From: Lachnospiraceae bacterium Phil5
GTDB lineage: Bacteria; Bacillota; Clostridia; TANB77; CAG-508
Assembly: GCA_002633185.1 (NCBI GenBank)
Contig: NWBM01000002.1
Location: 626,832-690,831, forward strand
Direction of reading: 5' to 3'
Length of the DNA: 64,000 nucleotides
This document shows, one piece after another, positions 46,572-55,318 of the stretch. The position numbers were made by a program, and so were the translations under genes. The number at the start of each line of letters is the position of its first letter. Position 1 is the stretch's first letter. The notes beneath the pieces were generated by a model. That model saw nothing but the letters and a program-made list of their open reading frames with translations, was not told the origin of the DNA and ran no database searches.

Positions 46572-46997
46572 CTACTCACCTTTTTTCAGAGCTTCAAGTG
46601 CAGCAAATGCTTCGTCTTTATCAGTGAAAAATTTTTTTCCAATTTCATAAATGTATTCGCTTTCTGCATATTTGAAGTAAATCTTGGGGATATCGTAATA
46701 ATCTACAGTTGTTTTCCTCACTCTAAGCCAGTTTTCTTCAATTACATAAACCTTTTGTCCCATGATTGGAAGTTTGTCTATTAATGCTTGCGCTTCTTCC
46801 TCTGTTGTAAAGACAGTTAAATAAAAGTCTCTTATTCTGAATCTTCGGAAGTCACTTTGCGAGACTTGAACAATAAATTCGGCGCGTTTTTCACCAACAT
46901 CGTATATTGTGCCAGATACCACAAAAGGCTTTGGCGTCATTATGCGACTATCAATGAAATACACGTTTTTCTGGTCCCGGTTTCTTTCGTTCGACAT
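46572..46997 (-). CDS. Hypothetical cytoplasmic protein
   Basis: 141 residues, family not recognised. It looks like an alpha/beta protein with two similar halves: FYLTVFTTEEEAQALIDKLP and KFFTDKDEAFAALEALKKGE. Base use is less AT-biased than the neighbours, which hints at acquisition. AAGGAGGAA precedes the ATG. It is divergent from the 47204 gene. Confidence 0.7.
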   Translation of the reverse strand: MSNERNRDQKNVYFIDSRIMTPKPFVVSGTIYDVGEKRAEFIVQVSQSDFRRFRIRDFYLTVFTTEEEAQALIDKLPIMGQKVYVIEENWLRVRKTTVDYYDIPKIYFKYAESEYIYEIGKKFFTDKDEAFAALEALKKGE

Positions 46998-47122
46998 GAA
47001 AATATTCCTCCTTGTGTAATAAATGAATTACTGTCGTTTCTTCTGCACACGCTCTTGGCGTTTGTGTGATGTTATAATATCACATAATTATAGATTTTTC
47101 AATGGTTTCGTTTCACTTTAGT

Positions 47123-47151
47123 TTGTAAATTTACATAAAATATGGTATAAT
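47123..47151 (+). promoter_or_regulatory. Promoter of the 47204 gene (extended -10)
   Basis: TTGTAA at 47123-47128, a 17-base spacer and TGGTATAAT ending at 47151. Confidence 0.8.
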
Positions 47152-47203
47152 ATTACTAGAATGATTTATTCATTCTATATTAATTTACACGGAGGGTAAG
47201 AAG

Positions 47204-47665
47204 ATGAACATTAAGCGGACACTGAAACTGCACCACTCATACTATTGTATGCAAAGAAGTTACCTGTTAGATTCCATTGTTGCATTTATATGCTGCGAAT
47301 ATCGTAGACCTAGAGCAGCACTGGAAAAGGCCAATTACTATATCAGCGGATGCTGTGACAGAAATACAAGACTCAGTTTTCTAAAAATTACGCAAATACA
47401 CATCATTGCTAGACACTTTCTTATTCTGGCAACCATTCTTGGTTGGTTTTCTATGTTTGCATTCGGACTGTACTGGAATGTATTAGAAGAATGTATGGAA
47501 AACGTAATTTTAGCATCTTGTATTCTGCTCGGAATTTCTCTTACATTAATTCCGTGGGGCAAGGAGTTTCGCAAGCTGATTAATGATTATAAAACTATTG
47601 ACAGTAAATATTCAGTTTGTATTTTCGACACAGACCTTCGCCCTAAAACAGAAGAACTCTCATAA
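47204..47665 (+). CDS. Small membrane protein of unknown function
   Basis: 153 residues, no family recognised. Two transmembrane segments (about 70-92 and 103-122) are flanked by a basic, Cys- and Tyr-containing N-terminal half and a short cytoplasmic tail. CGGAGGG precedes the ATG. Base composition is less AT-rich than the core genes. It ends in a strong terminator. Confidence 0.7.
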   Translation: MNIKRTLKLHHSYYCMQRSYLLDSIVAFICCEYRRPRAALEKANYYISGCCDRNTRLSFLKITQIHIIARHFLILATILGWFSMFAFGLYWNVLEECMENVILASCILLGISLTLIPWGKEFRKLINDYKTIDSKYSVCIFDTDLRPKTEELS

Positions 47666-47681
47666 GTTTGAGAGTTCTTTT
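47653..47681 (+). terminator. Terminator overlapping the 47204 gene's 3' end
   Basis: AGAACTCTCA is inverted as TGAGAGTTCT with a T-run. The left arm contains the last codons. Confidence 0.85.
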
Positions 47682-47702
47682 GTTGTTTTATATTTAGAGT
47701 AA

Positions 47703-47745
47703 AATGTCCCACTTTTTGCCACGTCCCCAAAATGGGGCATTTTTT
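47703..47745. repeat. Family 2 repeat, imperfect
   Basis: AAATGTCCCACTTTTTGCC, then ACGTCCCCAAAATGGGGCATTTTT. It ends 4 bases from the stop of the HD-domain gene. Confidence 0.7.
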
Positions 47746-47748
47746 ATT

Positions 47749-48423
47749 TTATAGCACCCAAGGCTTACCATCTAAAAGAATAATATATTTCAATTCTAAT
47801 TTGTTTGAAAATGCTTCAATAGCCTTAAACACTTTAGCTGTAAAATAATATTCGTTTGCTTCCTGTATATCCATGTTACCATCTGTTATAAAATTTATTG
47901 TTAATGTTTGGCTTTGAATACTTATATCAATATCTTCAATATGCCCATATTGGCGATTTCCAACTACCTTCTTACCTTCTTCAGAAATTCTTGTTTTCTT
48001 GACGTCTAGTTTGTCAGCCAGAATTATTGATAGTGTTATTATATTATTGCTGTTAAAACCGGCACTGTGGTTTTTAATTGCATCTAGAACATCTTCGTAG
48101 CCTTCGAATATCCAATTATTGTTTTGAAAAAGCTGTTTTGCGTATTCGTAGCTTCTTTCGGCATGGCCTTCTTTTCCTTCTACTGCACCAACATCGTGTA
48201 GTAGGCATGCTATTTTGCATTTGTATATGGTTTCTTCATCGAAGTTCATGTCCATTAGAATTTTTTCGGCTATGTTTGATACGTTTTTTACGTGTTCGTA
48301 GTTGTGAAAGGCCCAGCCTCCGCCGTTTGTTTCTCTTTGTTCTATTTGGTTGTAGATGGATAGGATGGTTGGGTTTTGTTTTAGCTTGCTATATACTTGT
48401 TGTGGGGTTGTTGTTGGTTGCAT
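47749..48423 (-). CDS. HD-domain phosphohydrolase
   Basis: 224 residues. The metal-binding HD pattern is visible as FHNYEHVKNVSNIAEKIL, the ACLLHDVGAVEG HD pair and a later IILADKLDVKKTRI. These enzymes hydrolyse nucleotides or phosphoesters; the substrate here is unknown. AGGAGG precedes the ATG. Codons in the first 300 bases end mostly in A or C, unlike the rest of the gene. Confidence 0.88.
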   Translation of the reverse strand: MQPTTTPQQVYSKLKQNPTILSIYNQIEQRETNGGGWAFHNYEHVKNVSNIAEKILMDMNFDEETIYKCKIACLLHDVGAVEGKEGHAERSYEYAKQLFQNNNWIFEGYEDVLDAIKNHSAGFNSNNIITLSIILADKLDVKKTRISEEGKKVVGNRQYGHIEDIDISIQSQTLTINFITDGNMDIQEANEYYFTAKVFKAIEAFSNKLELKYIILLDGKPWVL

Positions 48424-48580
48424 TTAAAATACCTCCTATTTTATTTGGTTAATATTTTATCATATTGTTTCCCAAAATGAAAGTAGCTATTTACGAATTT
48501 TAAAACATAATAAATCAATGAAATTTATATACTTTTATTGTTGTTATATGTTATAATTCAAGCAATAGGAGGATTTTGAG

Positions 48581-49042
48581 ATGTTAAAAATATTTAATAT
48601 AAAAGATAAGCCTGAATACATAGAGGAAGTTTGCATTCTTACCCAAAGAGAATGGGGAGATAAAAATTTATCTGAAGATGAATTTAAAAATAGAGTTAAT
48701 ACGAAGATTCAAAAGCTTTATGGGGCTTTGGATAATCCTTATTATTGTAAATTGATTTTATTGGATGATGATGTGCTAATTGGCTTTATTTCTATTTTTG
48801 AAAGTGATGGAGATGAGCGATTGGATTTGAAGCCTTGGTATGCGACGATGTTTGTGAAGGAAGAGTTTAGAGGGAAAGGTTATTCTAAGATTTTGAATGA
48901 TGCTATTTTAGATGAGGCTAGGAAGCGTGGATTTTCTAGGTTGTATTTGAAAAGTGATTTGGTTAATTATTATGAGAAGTTTGGGGCGAAGTATATTGAG
49001 GATTTGAATTGTGGGGAGAAGTTGTATTATATTGAGGTGTAA
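48581..49042 (+). CDS. GNAT family N-acetyltransferase
   Basis: 153 residues. The acetyl-CoA loop is in MFVKEEFRGKGYSKILNDA, preceded by VLIGFISIFES and followed by LKSDLVNYYEKFGAKYI. It probably acetylates a small amine; the substrate is unknown. AGGAGG precedes the ATG and TATAAT lies at about 48552-48557. Its 3' codons are strongly G/T-ending. Confidence 0.9.
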   Translation: MLKIFNIKDKPEYIEEVCILTQREWGDKNLSEDEFKNRVNTKIQKLYGALDNPYYCKLILLDDDVLIGFISIFESDGDERLDLKPWYATMFVKEEFRGKGYSKILNDAILDEARKRGFSRLYLKSDLVNYYEKFGAKYIEDLNCGEKLYYIEV

Positions 49043-49056
49043 AATAATTACAAATA

Positions 49057-49095
49057 CTGTAGAAATTTCATATATACACTATGAAATTTCTACAG
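49057..49095. other. Perfect 16-bp hairpin between convergent genes
   Basis: CTGTAGAAATTTCATA pairs perfectly with TATGAAATTTCTACAG over a 7-base loop. Neither side has a T-run, so it is not a standard terminator. Confidence 0.8.
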
Positions 49096-49122
49096 CCAAT
49101 AACAATTTATTTTAACGTTTGT

Positions 49123-49242
49123 TTAGTTCGGAGTTGATCTACGATGTTGACTCACTCTTGTTCCAATCTTCTTTGTATATCCCTTTACTGGTACTATTTT
49201 CTTTTCCTGTTTTCCCGATTTGCTACTTTTTGTTTTTGCCAT
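49123..49242 (-). CDS. Small basic protein (39 residues)
   Basis: Starts MAKTKSSKSGKQEKK and ends GTRVSQHRRSTPN. The VKGYTKKIGTRVSQHRRS part resembles the short basic motif (YtRKdGTkVkgHtR) seen in small phage-like or mobile-element proteins. It overlaps the 3' end of the 49223 gene by 20 bases, and AAGGAGATGAGAATA precedes its ATG. It is below normal gene-finder cut-offs. Confidence 0.6.
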   Translation of the reverse strand: MAKTKSSKSGKQEKKIVPVKGYTKKIGTRVSQHRRSTPN

Positions 49243-50149
49243 TATTCTCATCTCCTTTTATATACTTATTTATCTTTTCTTCCCAATTCATATAATGATA
49301 AATTCTATCAATATGCAACTTATAATTTAACACTTCAGATTTTGAAAGTTTTGAAACATCTTCCCAATTTTTTTCTAAAATATATGTGGCATTATTTGGC
49401 ATTAGACTTTCTAAAATTGCATATTTACCACATATAAAAACAATATAACCTTTAAATTCTTTTGTACCAACAGCAATATTATCTTCACTATTGTCAATGA
49501 GTTTTTCAATATTTCTTATATACATTCCTTCTCTATTTTTACTTACTTTCTCTCTGACTATATTTCTTAATATTTCCTTTGTCTTTTTCCCAGGTCTTAG
49601 TATCTCCCAATTTACAGTTTTGACTATTTTTAATGGTTGTTCCATGTTTTTATTAATTATTTCGCATTCATCAAAAATGCTTAATAATATATTGATAAGT
49701 AGTTTTATATCATTGTGATTTTTTTCATTATTCTTCAGTATATGAGAAACTACCCATTTATTTTCTTCTTTATCTTCTAATATCATAAATTCAAGTGCTC
49801 GAGGCGGTACATAATCTCTTTGATATCTTTCATATGGAATGTACTTAAAATCTGTATACTTATTGTGTCCATAATCTTCCCACGACCATTCCCAATATCT
49901 TTCAGCTTTTTCTTTTGGTAAATCTTTTCTTACAATACATTTTCCTTCCGAATTTTCATAAGCACTTTGAGAAATATCTGAATTTGGCACTATCACTTCT
50001 CCAACAATAAATTCGGAGTCAAAGCCCATTTTTACTACCTTTTCTTTATTTTTCTCTTCAATTTTTATCCCGACTCTAAGTTCTTCATCTTCTTTAAATT
50101 CAACTAAATATCTTTTTACATTTCTTATTCTTCTTTTTTTTATTTTCAT
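49223..50149 (-). CDS. Hypothetical protein
   Basis: 308 residues, family not recognised. It is charged throughout, with an N-terminal basic beta segment (MKIKKRRIRNVKRYLVEFKEDEEL) and a Trp/Tyr-rich part at about 85-120. No membrane segment or catalytic motif is visible. The start at 50149 follows AAAGGAA. It is followed by the overlapping 39-residue gene. Confidence 0.65.
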   Translation of the reverse strand: MKIKKRRIRNVKRYLVEFKEDEELRVGIKIEEKNKEKVVKMGFDSEFIVGEVIVPNSDISQSAYENSEGKCIVRKDLPKEKAERYWEWSWEDYGHNKYTDFKYIPYERYQRDYVPPRALEFMILEDKEENKWVVSHILKNNEKNHNDIKLLINILLSIFDECEIINKNMEQPLKIVKTVNWEILRPGKKTKEILRNIVREKVSKNREGMYIRNIEKLIDNSEDNIAVGTKEFKGYIVFICGKYAILESLMPNNATYILEKNWEDVSKLSKSEVLNYKLHIDRIYHYMNWEEKINKYIKGDENNGKNKK

Positions 50150-50218
50150 ACATATCACATTCCTTTCTTCTGCTTAGTTGCACATAATTAAAATTTTAAA
50201 AAAATCCTTTCTGCCCTA

Positions 50219-50320
50219 TTGTAATTTAAAAAAGAAATATGTATAATTGAACTAGTAAAAGATCTTGTCTAATTCTTTTATTTTCGTTCAATGTATAAAC
50301 ATTGGGCGTTTTTTCTTTTT
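50219..50320 (+). ncRNA. Candidate small RNA: promoter plus early terminator
   Basis: TTGTAA (50219-50224), a 17-base spacer and TATAAT (50242-50247) are followed 38 bases later by a 10-bp hairpin (CGTTCAATGT/ACATTGGGCG, 50285-50308) with a T-run. The transcript would be about 65 bases and has no open frame. It lies just before the separate promoter of the 50577 gene. Confidence 0.5.
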
Positions 50321-50426
50321 TAGCAACTATTCAAATTAATATTAGAAATTTTTGCAATAATATACAAGTTGCATTTGCAACTTTATGTAATCTTTTTTAA
50401 CTTTTTATGTTTCTACATTTTTAAAC

Positions 50427-50455
50427 TTGCACCTTTCCCCAATCTATGCTATAAT
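50427..50455 (+). promoter_or_regulatory. Promoter of the HTH-like gene at 50577
   Basis: TTGCAC, a 17-base spacer and TATAAT. The leader of about 115 bases can form two hairpins (ACGGCTAAAAGCATTAACCGT, and AAACATTTT with AAAATGTTT) just before the GGAGGT site. Confidence 0.8.
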
Positions 50456-50576
50456 AAACCTACAATTTAAATATTCAAAAGAACAAGAAAAACTCTTGTA
50501 CACGGCTAAAAGCATTAACCGTGATAATATTAAAAACATTTTAAAGAAAATGTTTATTTTAAATGGAGGTGTTCTT

Positions 50577-50945
50577 ATGAATAATACAATTACTGAATAT
50601 TTAAATTGTGGTAAATGCAAGAGTTTCAATGAAACACTTTTCTCTTACATAGATAAAAGTGGTCATACGGACTCTGAAATTTACAAGGCGGTAGACATAG
50701 ATCGTAAGTTATTTTCTAAAATTAGATGTAACGAGGACTACATTCCCAGAAAGAATGTGGTAATCAAATTGTGTTTTGCCTTAAAGCTTAACAAAGCCGA
50801 ATTTAACAACTTGTTAAACTCAGCTGGTTACTCTTTAAGTTCAAACAAATTTGACCTGGTTATCACCTACTGTTTAGAAAACGGCATTTATAATATAAGC
50901 ATCATAAACGACTACTTGTATACCAACTGCGGCGCTATTCTATAG
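50577..50945 (+). CDS. HTH-like protein
   Basis: 122 residues starting MNNTITEYLN behind GGAGGTG. SYIDKSGHTDSEIYKAVDIDRKLFSKIR looks like a helix-turn-helix recognition region. KLNKAEFNNLLNSAGYSLSSNKFDLVITYCLENG and NDYLY are features of small XRE-like proteins found beside DIP1984-type and stress genes in Firmicutes. It probably regulates itself or the following gene. Its longer upstream frame is not used. Confidence 0.72.
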   Translation: MNNTITEYLNCGKCKSFNETLFSYIDKSGHTDSEIYKAVDIDRKLFSKIRCNEDYIPRKNVVIKLCFALKLNKAEFNNLLNSAGYSLSSNKFDLVITYCLENGIYNISIINDYLYTNCGAIL

Positions 50946-50957
50946 CGTTATTTTTTT

Positions 50958-50980
50958 GTCGCTTTTTAGGCGACCTTTTT
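50958..50980 (+). terminator. Short terminator after the HTH-like gene
   Basis: GTCGC, a short loop and GGCGAC with a T-run. Confidence 0.75.
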
Positions 50981-51036
50981 TGTTTTCGTTTGCCTTATAA
51001 TTGAATCAAATTACAATTATCAAGGAGGAAATAAAA

Positions 51037-51543
51037 ATGAAAATTAATTTATCAAGTTTAATGGGTTTAATTAATGAGAGCGAAACTCAATACAGCTCAT
51101 TGTTATATTCATTAAAGCAACACGTTTTTAACTCAACTGTTCAAGAGCTTAATGGCACAACAAATATAATTGAAGACAACAAAAAGGATTTCCAAGAGGA
51201 AATGGCAGAAGTTGAAAGATTATCTAAGGAAATTACTAAAATGAAAAGCATTCTTTACGCCAAAAATAATTCTTTTACTTTATCTGATGGTAGAACCATT
51301 CAAGCTGCAATAGTTGAAAACGCCAATTTGCGCAAGTTAAGAGATGGCTTGCAAAACTTGCTTCGCTACCGTAATTCTAAGCAAAGGGTTACTGAAGTTA
51401 ATAATTCATACTTTCAAATTCAAGAAATTAATTACAACGCAGATGAATTGAAGTCTAGAATCTTGCAATTAGATAATGCTATTAGACGTACAGATTTTGA
51501 GATTTCTAAGCTTAATAGTGTTGAATTTGATGTTGAATTGTAG
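51037..51543 (+). CDS. DIP1984-like coiled-coil protein
   Basis: 168 residues, mostly helical. NDADELKS-like YNADELKSRILQLDNAIRRTDFEISKLN and the middle LRDGLQNLLRYRNSKQR resemble the DIP1984 (septicolysin-like) family, whose function is unknown. AAGGAGG precedes the ATG at 51037, and TATAAT lies at 50996-51001. It probably forms a functional pair with the HTH-like gene. Confidence 0.72.
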   Translation: MKINLSSLMGLINESETQYSSLLYSLKQHVFNSTVQELNGTTNIIEDNKKDFQEEMAEVERLSKEITKMKSILYAKNNSFTLSDGRTIQAAIVENANLRKLRDGLQNLLRYRNSKQRVTEVNNSYFQIQEINYNADELKSRILQLDNAIRRTDFEISKLNSVEFDVEL

Positions 51544-51566
51544 CTTCTTCGTTTGCGAAGCTTTAA

Positions 51567-52061
51567 TTGAATAGTGATTATGGGGTCTGGTTAAGGTATT
51601 TTACTGGTTAAATTGAATATAAAGTTTCAAGCCCTTGCCTTTTTGAACGACTAGTTTTTGTAAAATTATTAATGTGCTTATAGGTTTTAAGTTATTTGAT
51701 TTTTTAAGGTTATTTATAAGGCTCTGGTTTTTGATGTGAGGCCTAAATGATTAGTTTATAGATTATTTTTTGATTACAATTTTTTGTGCGCTGATTATCT
51801 GATTAACAGAATTTTTAATAGTTGTTCAAGAAGGGCCAACTGGCAAGAAAATTGACTAGGCGAATGTCCACAGATTCTGATGTTCGCCGAGGATTGTTGG
51901 TATGGAATGTGGTACTGACAAAGCGATGATACTTAAGTTACGTTGATTTTCTTGAGTGCTGTCCTGTATCTGGAATAGTGGGATGGTATGGCTGGTTGGA
52001 GTAAAAAATGAAATGTGCTAAATTCGTAGGGAATTGAACCTTGCCTAATTTAGTGCATTTC
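51567..52061. other. Non-coding gap at the edge of the accessory block
   Basis: About 500 bases with no gene and less extreme AT content than the surroundings. The right end has a 15-bp imperfect inverted repeat, GAAATGTGCTAAATT (52010-52024) with AATTTAGTGCATTTC (52047-52061). I see no transposase remnant. It may be a decayed element end. Confidence 0.5.
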
Positions 52062-52063
52062 AT

Positions 52064-52105
52064 CAAAAAAGCAGCTACGGTGCTATAGCCCGTACCTGCT
52101 TTTTA
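52064..52105 (-). terminator. Terminator of the HEPN operon
   Basis: AAAAAGCAG...CTGCTTTTT with inner TACGG/CCGTA pairing; it ends next to the 52106 stop. Confidence 0.85.
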
Positions 52106-53107
52106 TTAATTATCATTCGAAATATTCTTTAGTCCGTCTCCTACCTTTTTTATAATGTCTGTAAATTCTGTTGCATCTTTTTGAGAAAAAACAATTCTTT
52201 CTCCAATTTTATAACTATTATCACCTGTTTTCCTTATATAATTAGCATCTACAATTCCATTTTTATGTATTAACAAATGCCTTTTTTGATAATATACCTT
52301 CATTTTAGAAAACTCTTCCTCTTTTAGCCAATTCTCGAACGAAATACCAGCTAACTGTTTCCATATTCTATCAGCATCATCGATTCTCTGAAATGTATTC
52401 TGACTTAATTTTTCATATTCTGGAAATTTTTCATATATAGACTCGCTTAGACATTGTATAGCTTCAACTAAATCATTTGGTATACTTTCAAGCAATGCTC
52501 TAATAATTCTATTAGCTTCATCTTTATTTTCTATACTTTCTCCTATTACTTTTAAGTTGTTTAGTTTGGAATATGTCGTTTTAATAAATTCTTCAAATGT
52601 ATTAATTGCAGAATTGTTCCCACACGCTGGACAATAAAATGCAGAGCCTATAACAGCAAACCTAGCATTACATTTTTCACATTGAATCTTTTGTTCAATC
52701 AACTCTCGACATGATAACGGCAAATTATTTTCAAAATGTCTAAATCCTGAAACTTGCATATTTAATCTTAGTAAACCATTCTTCTGGTTTCTATTAAACT
52801 CCATTGCATCTCTTCTTAATGCCTGCCCTATTCTATATTTTACAGATTCAATTGCTCTTTGTTTTGCTTCTTCAATTTGTTCAGTTGTGAACCATTTGTC
52901 AGATGTTTCAGTTTTTCCACATCTTGGACAATATATTGCTTCATCTTTACATATATTTCGCCAATCTTCCTCATAAATTTTGAATTTATATAAACACTCT
53001 TCATTTGGACATTCCTTGTCAATATATCCCTCTTGATCTATGGGAACAGGTATTATATACTTGTATGATTGTAATTGGTATAACTCATTATTTAAATTTT
53101 TAAACAT
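52106..53107 (-). CDS. Zinc-ribbon protein with C-terminal HEPN-like Rx4H motif
   Basis: 333 residues. Two cysteine clusters, at C33/C38/C53/C60/C63 and C143/C146/C159/C162, are predicted to bind zinc. The C-terminal third is helical and carries RHLLIHKNGIVD (R276 to H281), the Rx4-6H signature of HEPN RNases. It is 11 bases downstream of the 53119 gene, so the two are likely cotranslated. HEPN proteins often cleave RNA in defence or toxin systems; that role is inferred. Confidence 0.78.
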   Translation of the reverse strand: MFKNLNNELYQLQSYKYIIPVPIDQEGYIDKECPNEECLYKFKIYEEDWRNICKDEAIYCPRCGKTETSDKWFTTEQIEEAKQRAIESVKYRIGQALRRDAMEFNRNQKNGLLRLNMQVSGFRHFENNLPLSCRELIEQKIQCEKCNARFAVIGSAFYCPACGNNSAINTFEEFIKTTYSKLNNLKVIGESIENKDEANRIIRALLESIPNDLVEAIQCLSESIYEKFPEYEKLSQNTFQRIDDADRIWKQLAGISFENWLKEEEFSKMKVYYQKRHLLIHKNGIVDANYIRKTGDNSYKIGERIVFSQKDATEFTDIIKKVGDGLKNISNDN

Positions 53108-53118
53108 TTCAATCCCTC

Positions 53119-54786
53119 CTACTTTTCAGGAATTACTTTTAATAACAACTCATTACTCATTGTCAACATTAAATAAATTACTATCAACACATTGTTGAAA
53201 CTACATATTTCTTTCAGATTATTGTTGTGGTGGCATATATCATTTCTTAAGTTTTTTCCTACCGAATCAAACGATGTCAAATAAAATCTCATAGTTCTTA
53301 TATTAGCCTGTCCTAAAAATTTTTCTACTTCTGGTAAAGATAGAATACTTTCAATTGATAAATTATTATAAGGTATATATTTATTTACGATTACAGATTT
53401 ATAACATATCTCCCTTAATACTTTTTCGATTATTCCTATGCCTAAGTTCAACGCACTGAAATTCCAATACTCACAAACTAACATATCTTTTTCTTCCTTC
53501 TGCAACTCTAGTAATAAGTTTTTTAAAGCAAAACTAAACATATTAAAATCATCATCAACATTAGGAATCTCAATTCCATTTTTTTCTATATAGTTCGCCA
53601 CGCCAGCAAACATATAATTAAGCAATTCTTTAAATTTTGCATCGTCTAATAACATATACTTAATCATCATTTCACCTAATAGAATTGTAATATTCAGACG
53701 ACTTTGAGTAGAATATGTAAAATATTCATTAACATCAATATTAGTAGAAGCAATTCGATCTAAAAAAGAAGGTTCAACTTTACTTTCAATTGCAGATTGA
53801 ATTCTACTACACATTTTTTGTTTTATCCTTGTATGTGTTATCATTAACGATTTTATTTCCCAACTCAATTTAGGATCGTCTAATGCTTTTAATACTTCCT
53901 GTAAGTTTATTTCATATTTCATATGATGCCCATTTTTTTCTATGTATTCATTTAATAAAACTTTCTGTCTTTTTAATTCTTCTTTAAATTCATCAAATAA
54001 GACATTTTCTCCTATACCTTTAAAAAGTTGCATTGTTTCTTTAATATCGTTATATGTGTATGTCACATTTTCAATATTGGCATTAAATGCTCTACTTTTT
54101 ACCATATTAGAAATTGTTTCTATACTTGCATTATATAATTCTTTATTATCTTTTTTTAACATCATTAATGCATCTTTTAATAATTCGACTTTTGTCGCCA
54201 TTTGCCCTTCAATAATGTCTTTTGAAAACAATTCTACTTCTAACTGCGGATATTTTGAAAAAATCGGTTTATATTCTTCAATCTTTGGAAAAATTTTATA
54301 TGCATAATTTTTAACAATATACTCATATAACTCGAAATTTTTCTTGTCCTTGAAGTATTGGTAATTAGATTTAATATAATTTAATGAATACTCTATTATT
54401 TCATATGCATTTAAATCATATTTTTTTAATTCCTTTCTTGACAAAATAGTCTTATAATTACTTTTTATAAAATTGTTAACGTCAGATATTTTATAATTTT
54501 CTTTCATAAGTTTTATATCTTCAATTTTTTTTAAAACTTCAGTTTGCAAATCTTTTCTTACAATAGGAACTACTTCTTTAAGTTTAGAAAAACTATCCAA
54601 AAATATATAATCTATATAATCATCCAATGTTTTAATTTCTCTATTTTTTCCATTATAATACTTTTCAATATCATCATAACTATCAACCAATGTTTTAATT
54701 TGAAATCCACTGGCCATATCATTTTTCCCATAATACATTAAATTGCAAGAACTTTTTACGCTTTTTAATAATTTGAAAATATTCAT
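53119..54786 (-). CDS. DUF4209-like protein with C-terminal HEPN-like Rx4H motif
   Basis: About 555 helical residues without signal or membrane segments. Near the C-terminus GKNLRNDICHHNNN carries R..H with four residues between, as in HEPN or DUF4209-type ends (typical form LRNxxxHG). The rest is not recognised. ATG at 54786 follows GAGGTG. It is flanked tightly by the XRE gene upstream (17 bases) and the zinc-ribbon HEPN gene downstream (11 bases), forming a three-gene unit. Confidence 0.7.
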   Translation of the reverse strand: MNIFKLLKSVKSSCNLMYYGKNDMASGFQIKTLVDSYDDIEKYYNGKNREIKTLDDYIDYIFLDSFSKLKEVVPIVRKDLQTEVLKKIEDIKLMKENYKISDVNNFIKSNYKTILSRKELKKYDLNAYEIIEYSLNYIKSNYQYFKDKKNFELYEYIVKNYAYKIFPKIEEYKPIFSKYPQLEVELFSKDIIEGQMATKVELLKDALMMLKKDNKELYNASIETISNMVKSRAFNANIENVTYTYNDIKETMQLFKGIGENVLFDEFKEELKRQKVLLNEYIEKNGHHMKYEINLQEVLKALDDPKLSWEIKSLMITHTRIKQKMCSRIQSAIESKVEPSFLDRIASTNIDVNEYFTYSTQSRLNITILLGEMMIKYMLLDDAKFKELLNYMFAGVANYIEKNGIEIPNVDDDFNMFSFALKNLLLELQKEEKDMLVCEYWNFSALNLGIGIIEKVLREICYKSVIVNKYIPYNNLSIESILSLPEVEKFLGQANIRTMRFYLTSFDSVGKNLRNDICHHNNNLKEICSFNNVLIVIYLMLTMSNELLLKVIPEK

Positions 54787-54803
54787 TTCCCTCACCTCTT
54801 GTT

Positions 54804-55238
54804 TTACATTATATCATCTACATCGTATTTTTCTATATTGAATTCTGAACATTTGTGTGATATTTTTTCAGTTTTGTTCATTTCGCTATACATGTCTATT
54901 TCTTTTAATTCTTGGCTAGCTAAATCTGTATATAGCTTTTTAATTACATCCTTTCTTTCTACTATTGGTATTAAATTATTGGATGTATATCTTTCAGCAA
55001 TGCCCATAAAGTCTTCAGACAATAGTTTTTTATTGCTTATAAGATTATCCAAACTAATACCTAATAGTTCACAAAACTTAATCATCTCATTTGCAGTCAT
55101 ACTTTGTTTTCCCGTTTCAATTCTTGATATTTTAACTCTATCACCTATATTTAATTTATTTGCAATCTCTTCTTGCGTAAAACCTCTCATTTTTCGCAAA
55201 TGTTGTATTCTATTACCAATTTTTCTATCATCTAACAT
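54804..55238 (-). CDS. XRE-family transcriptional regulator
   Basis: 144 residues. The helix-turn-helix (residues about 8-62: IGNRIQHLRKMRGFTQEEIANKLNI, then ISRIETGKQSMTANEMIKFCELLGIS) is followed by a charged C-terminal region. GGAGGTAAGAT precedes the ATG. It leads the HEPN unit and likely represses it. Confidence 0.92.
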   Translation of the reverse strand: MLDDRKIGNRIQHLRKMRGFTQEEIANKLNIGDRVKISRIETGKQSMTANEMIKFCELLGISLDNLISNKKLLSEDFMGIAERYTSNNLIPIVERKDVIKKLYTDLASQELKEIDMYSEMNKTEKISHKCSEFNIEKYDVDDIM

Positions 55239-55318
55239 ATCTTACCTCCAACAGAAAAGCAAAATAATCTTGTTATATTAAACATTCATATTTTGCTTCT
55301 CTTAACATTTTATTCAAT

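Noticed and set aside
49080-49095. Cas12a-type CRISPR repeat (AATTTCTAC-like)
   Set aside because: The sequence resembles part of such repeats, but it occurs once as a hairpin arm, with no array and no cas gene.
52010-52061. Possible tRNA T-arm inside the inverted repeat
   Set aside because: GGTTCAATTCC looks like a T-loop on the minus strand, but the stem does not pair beyond two bases and no acceptor or anticodon arm is present.
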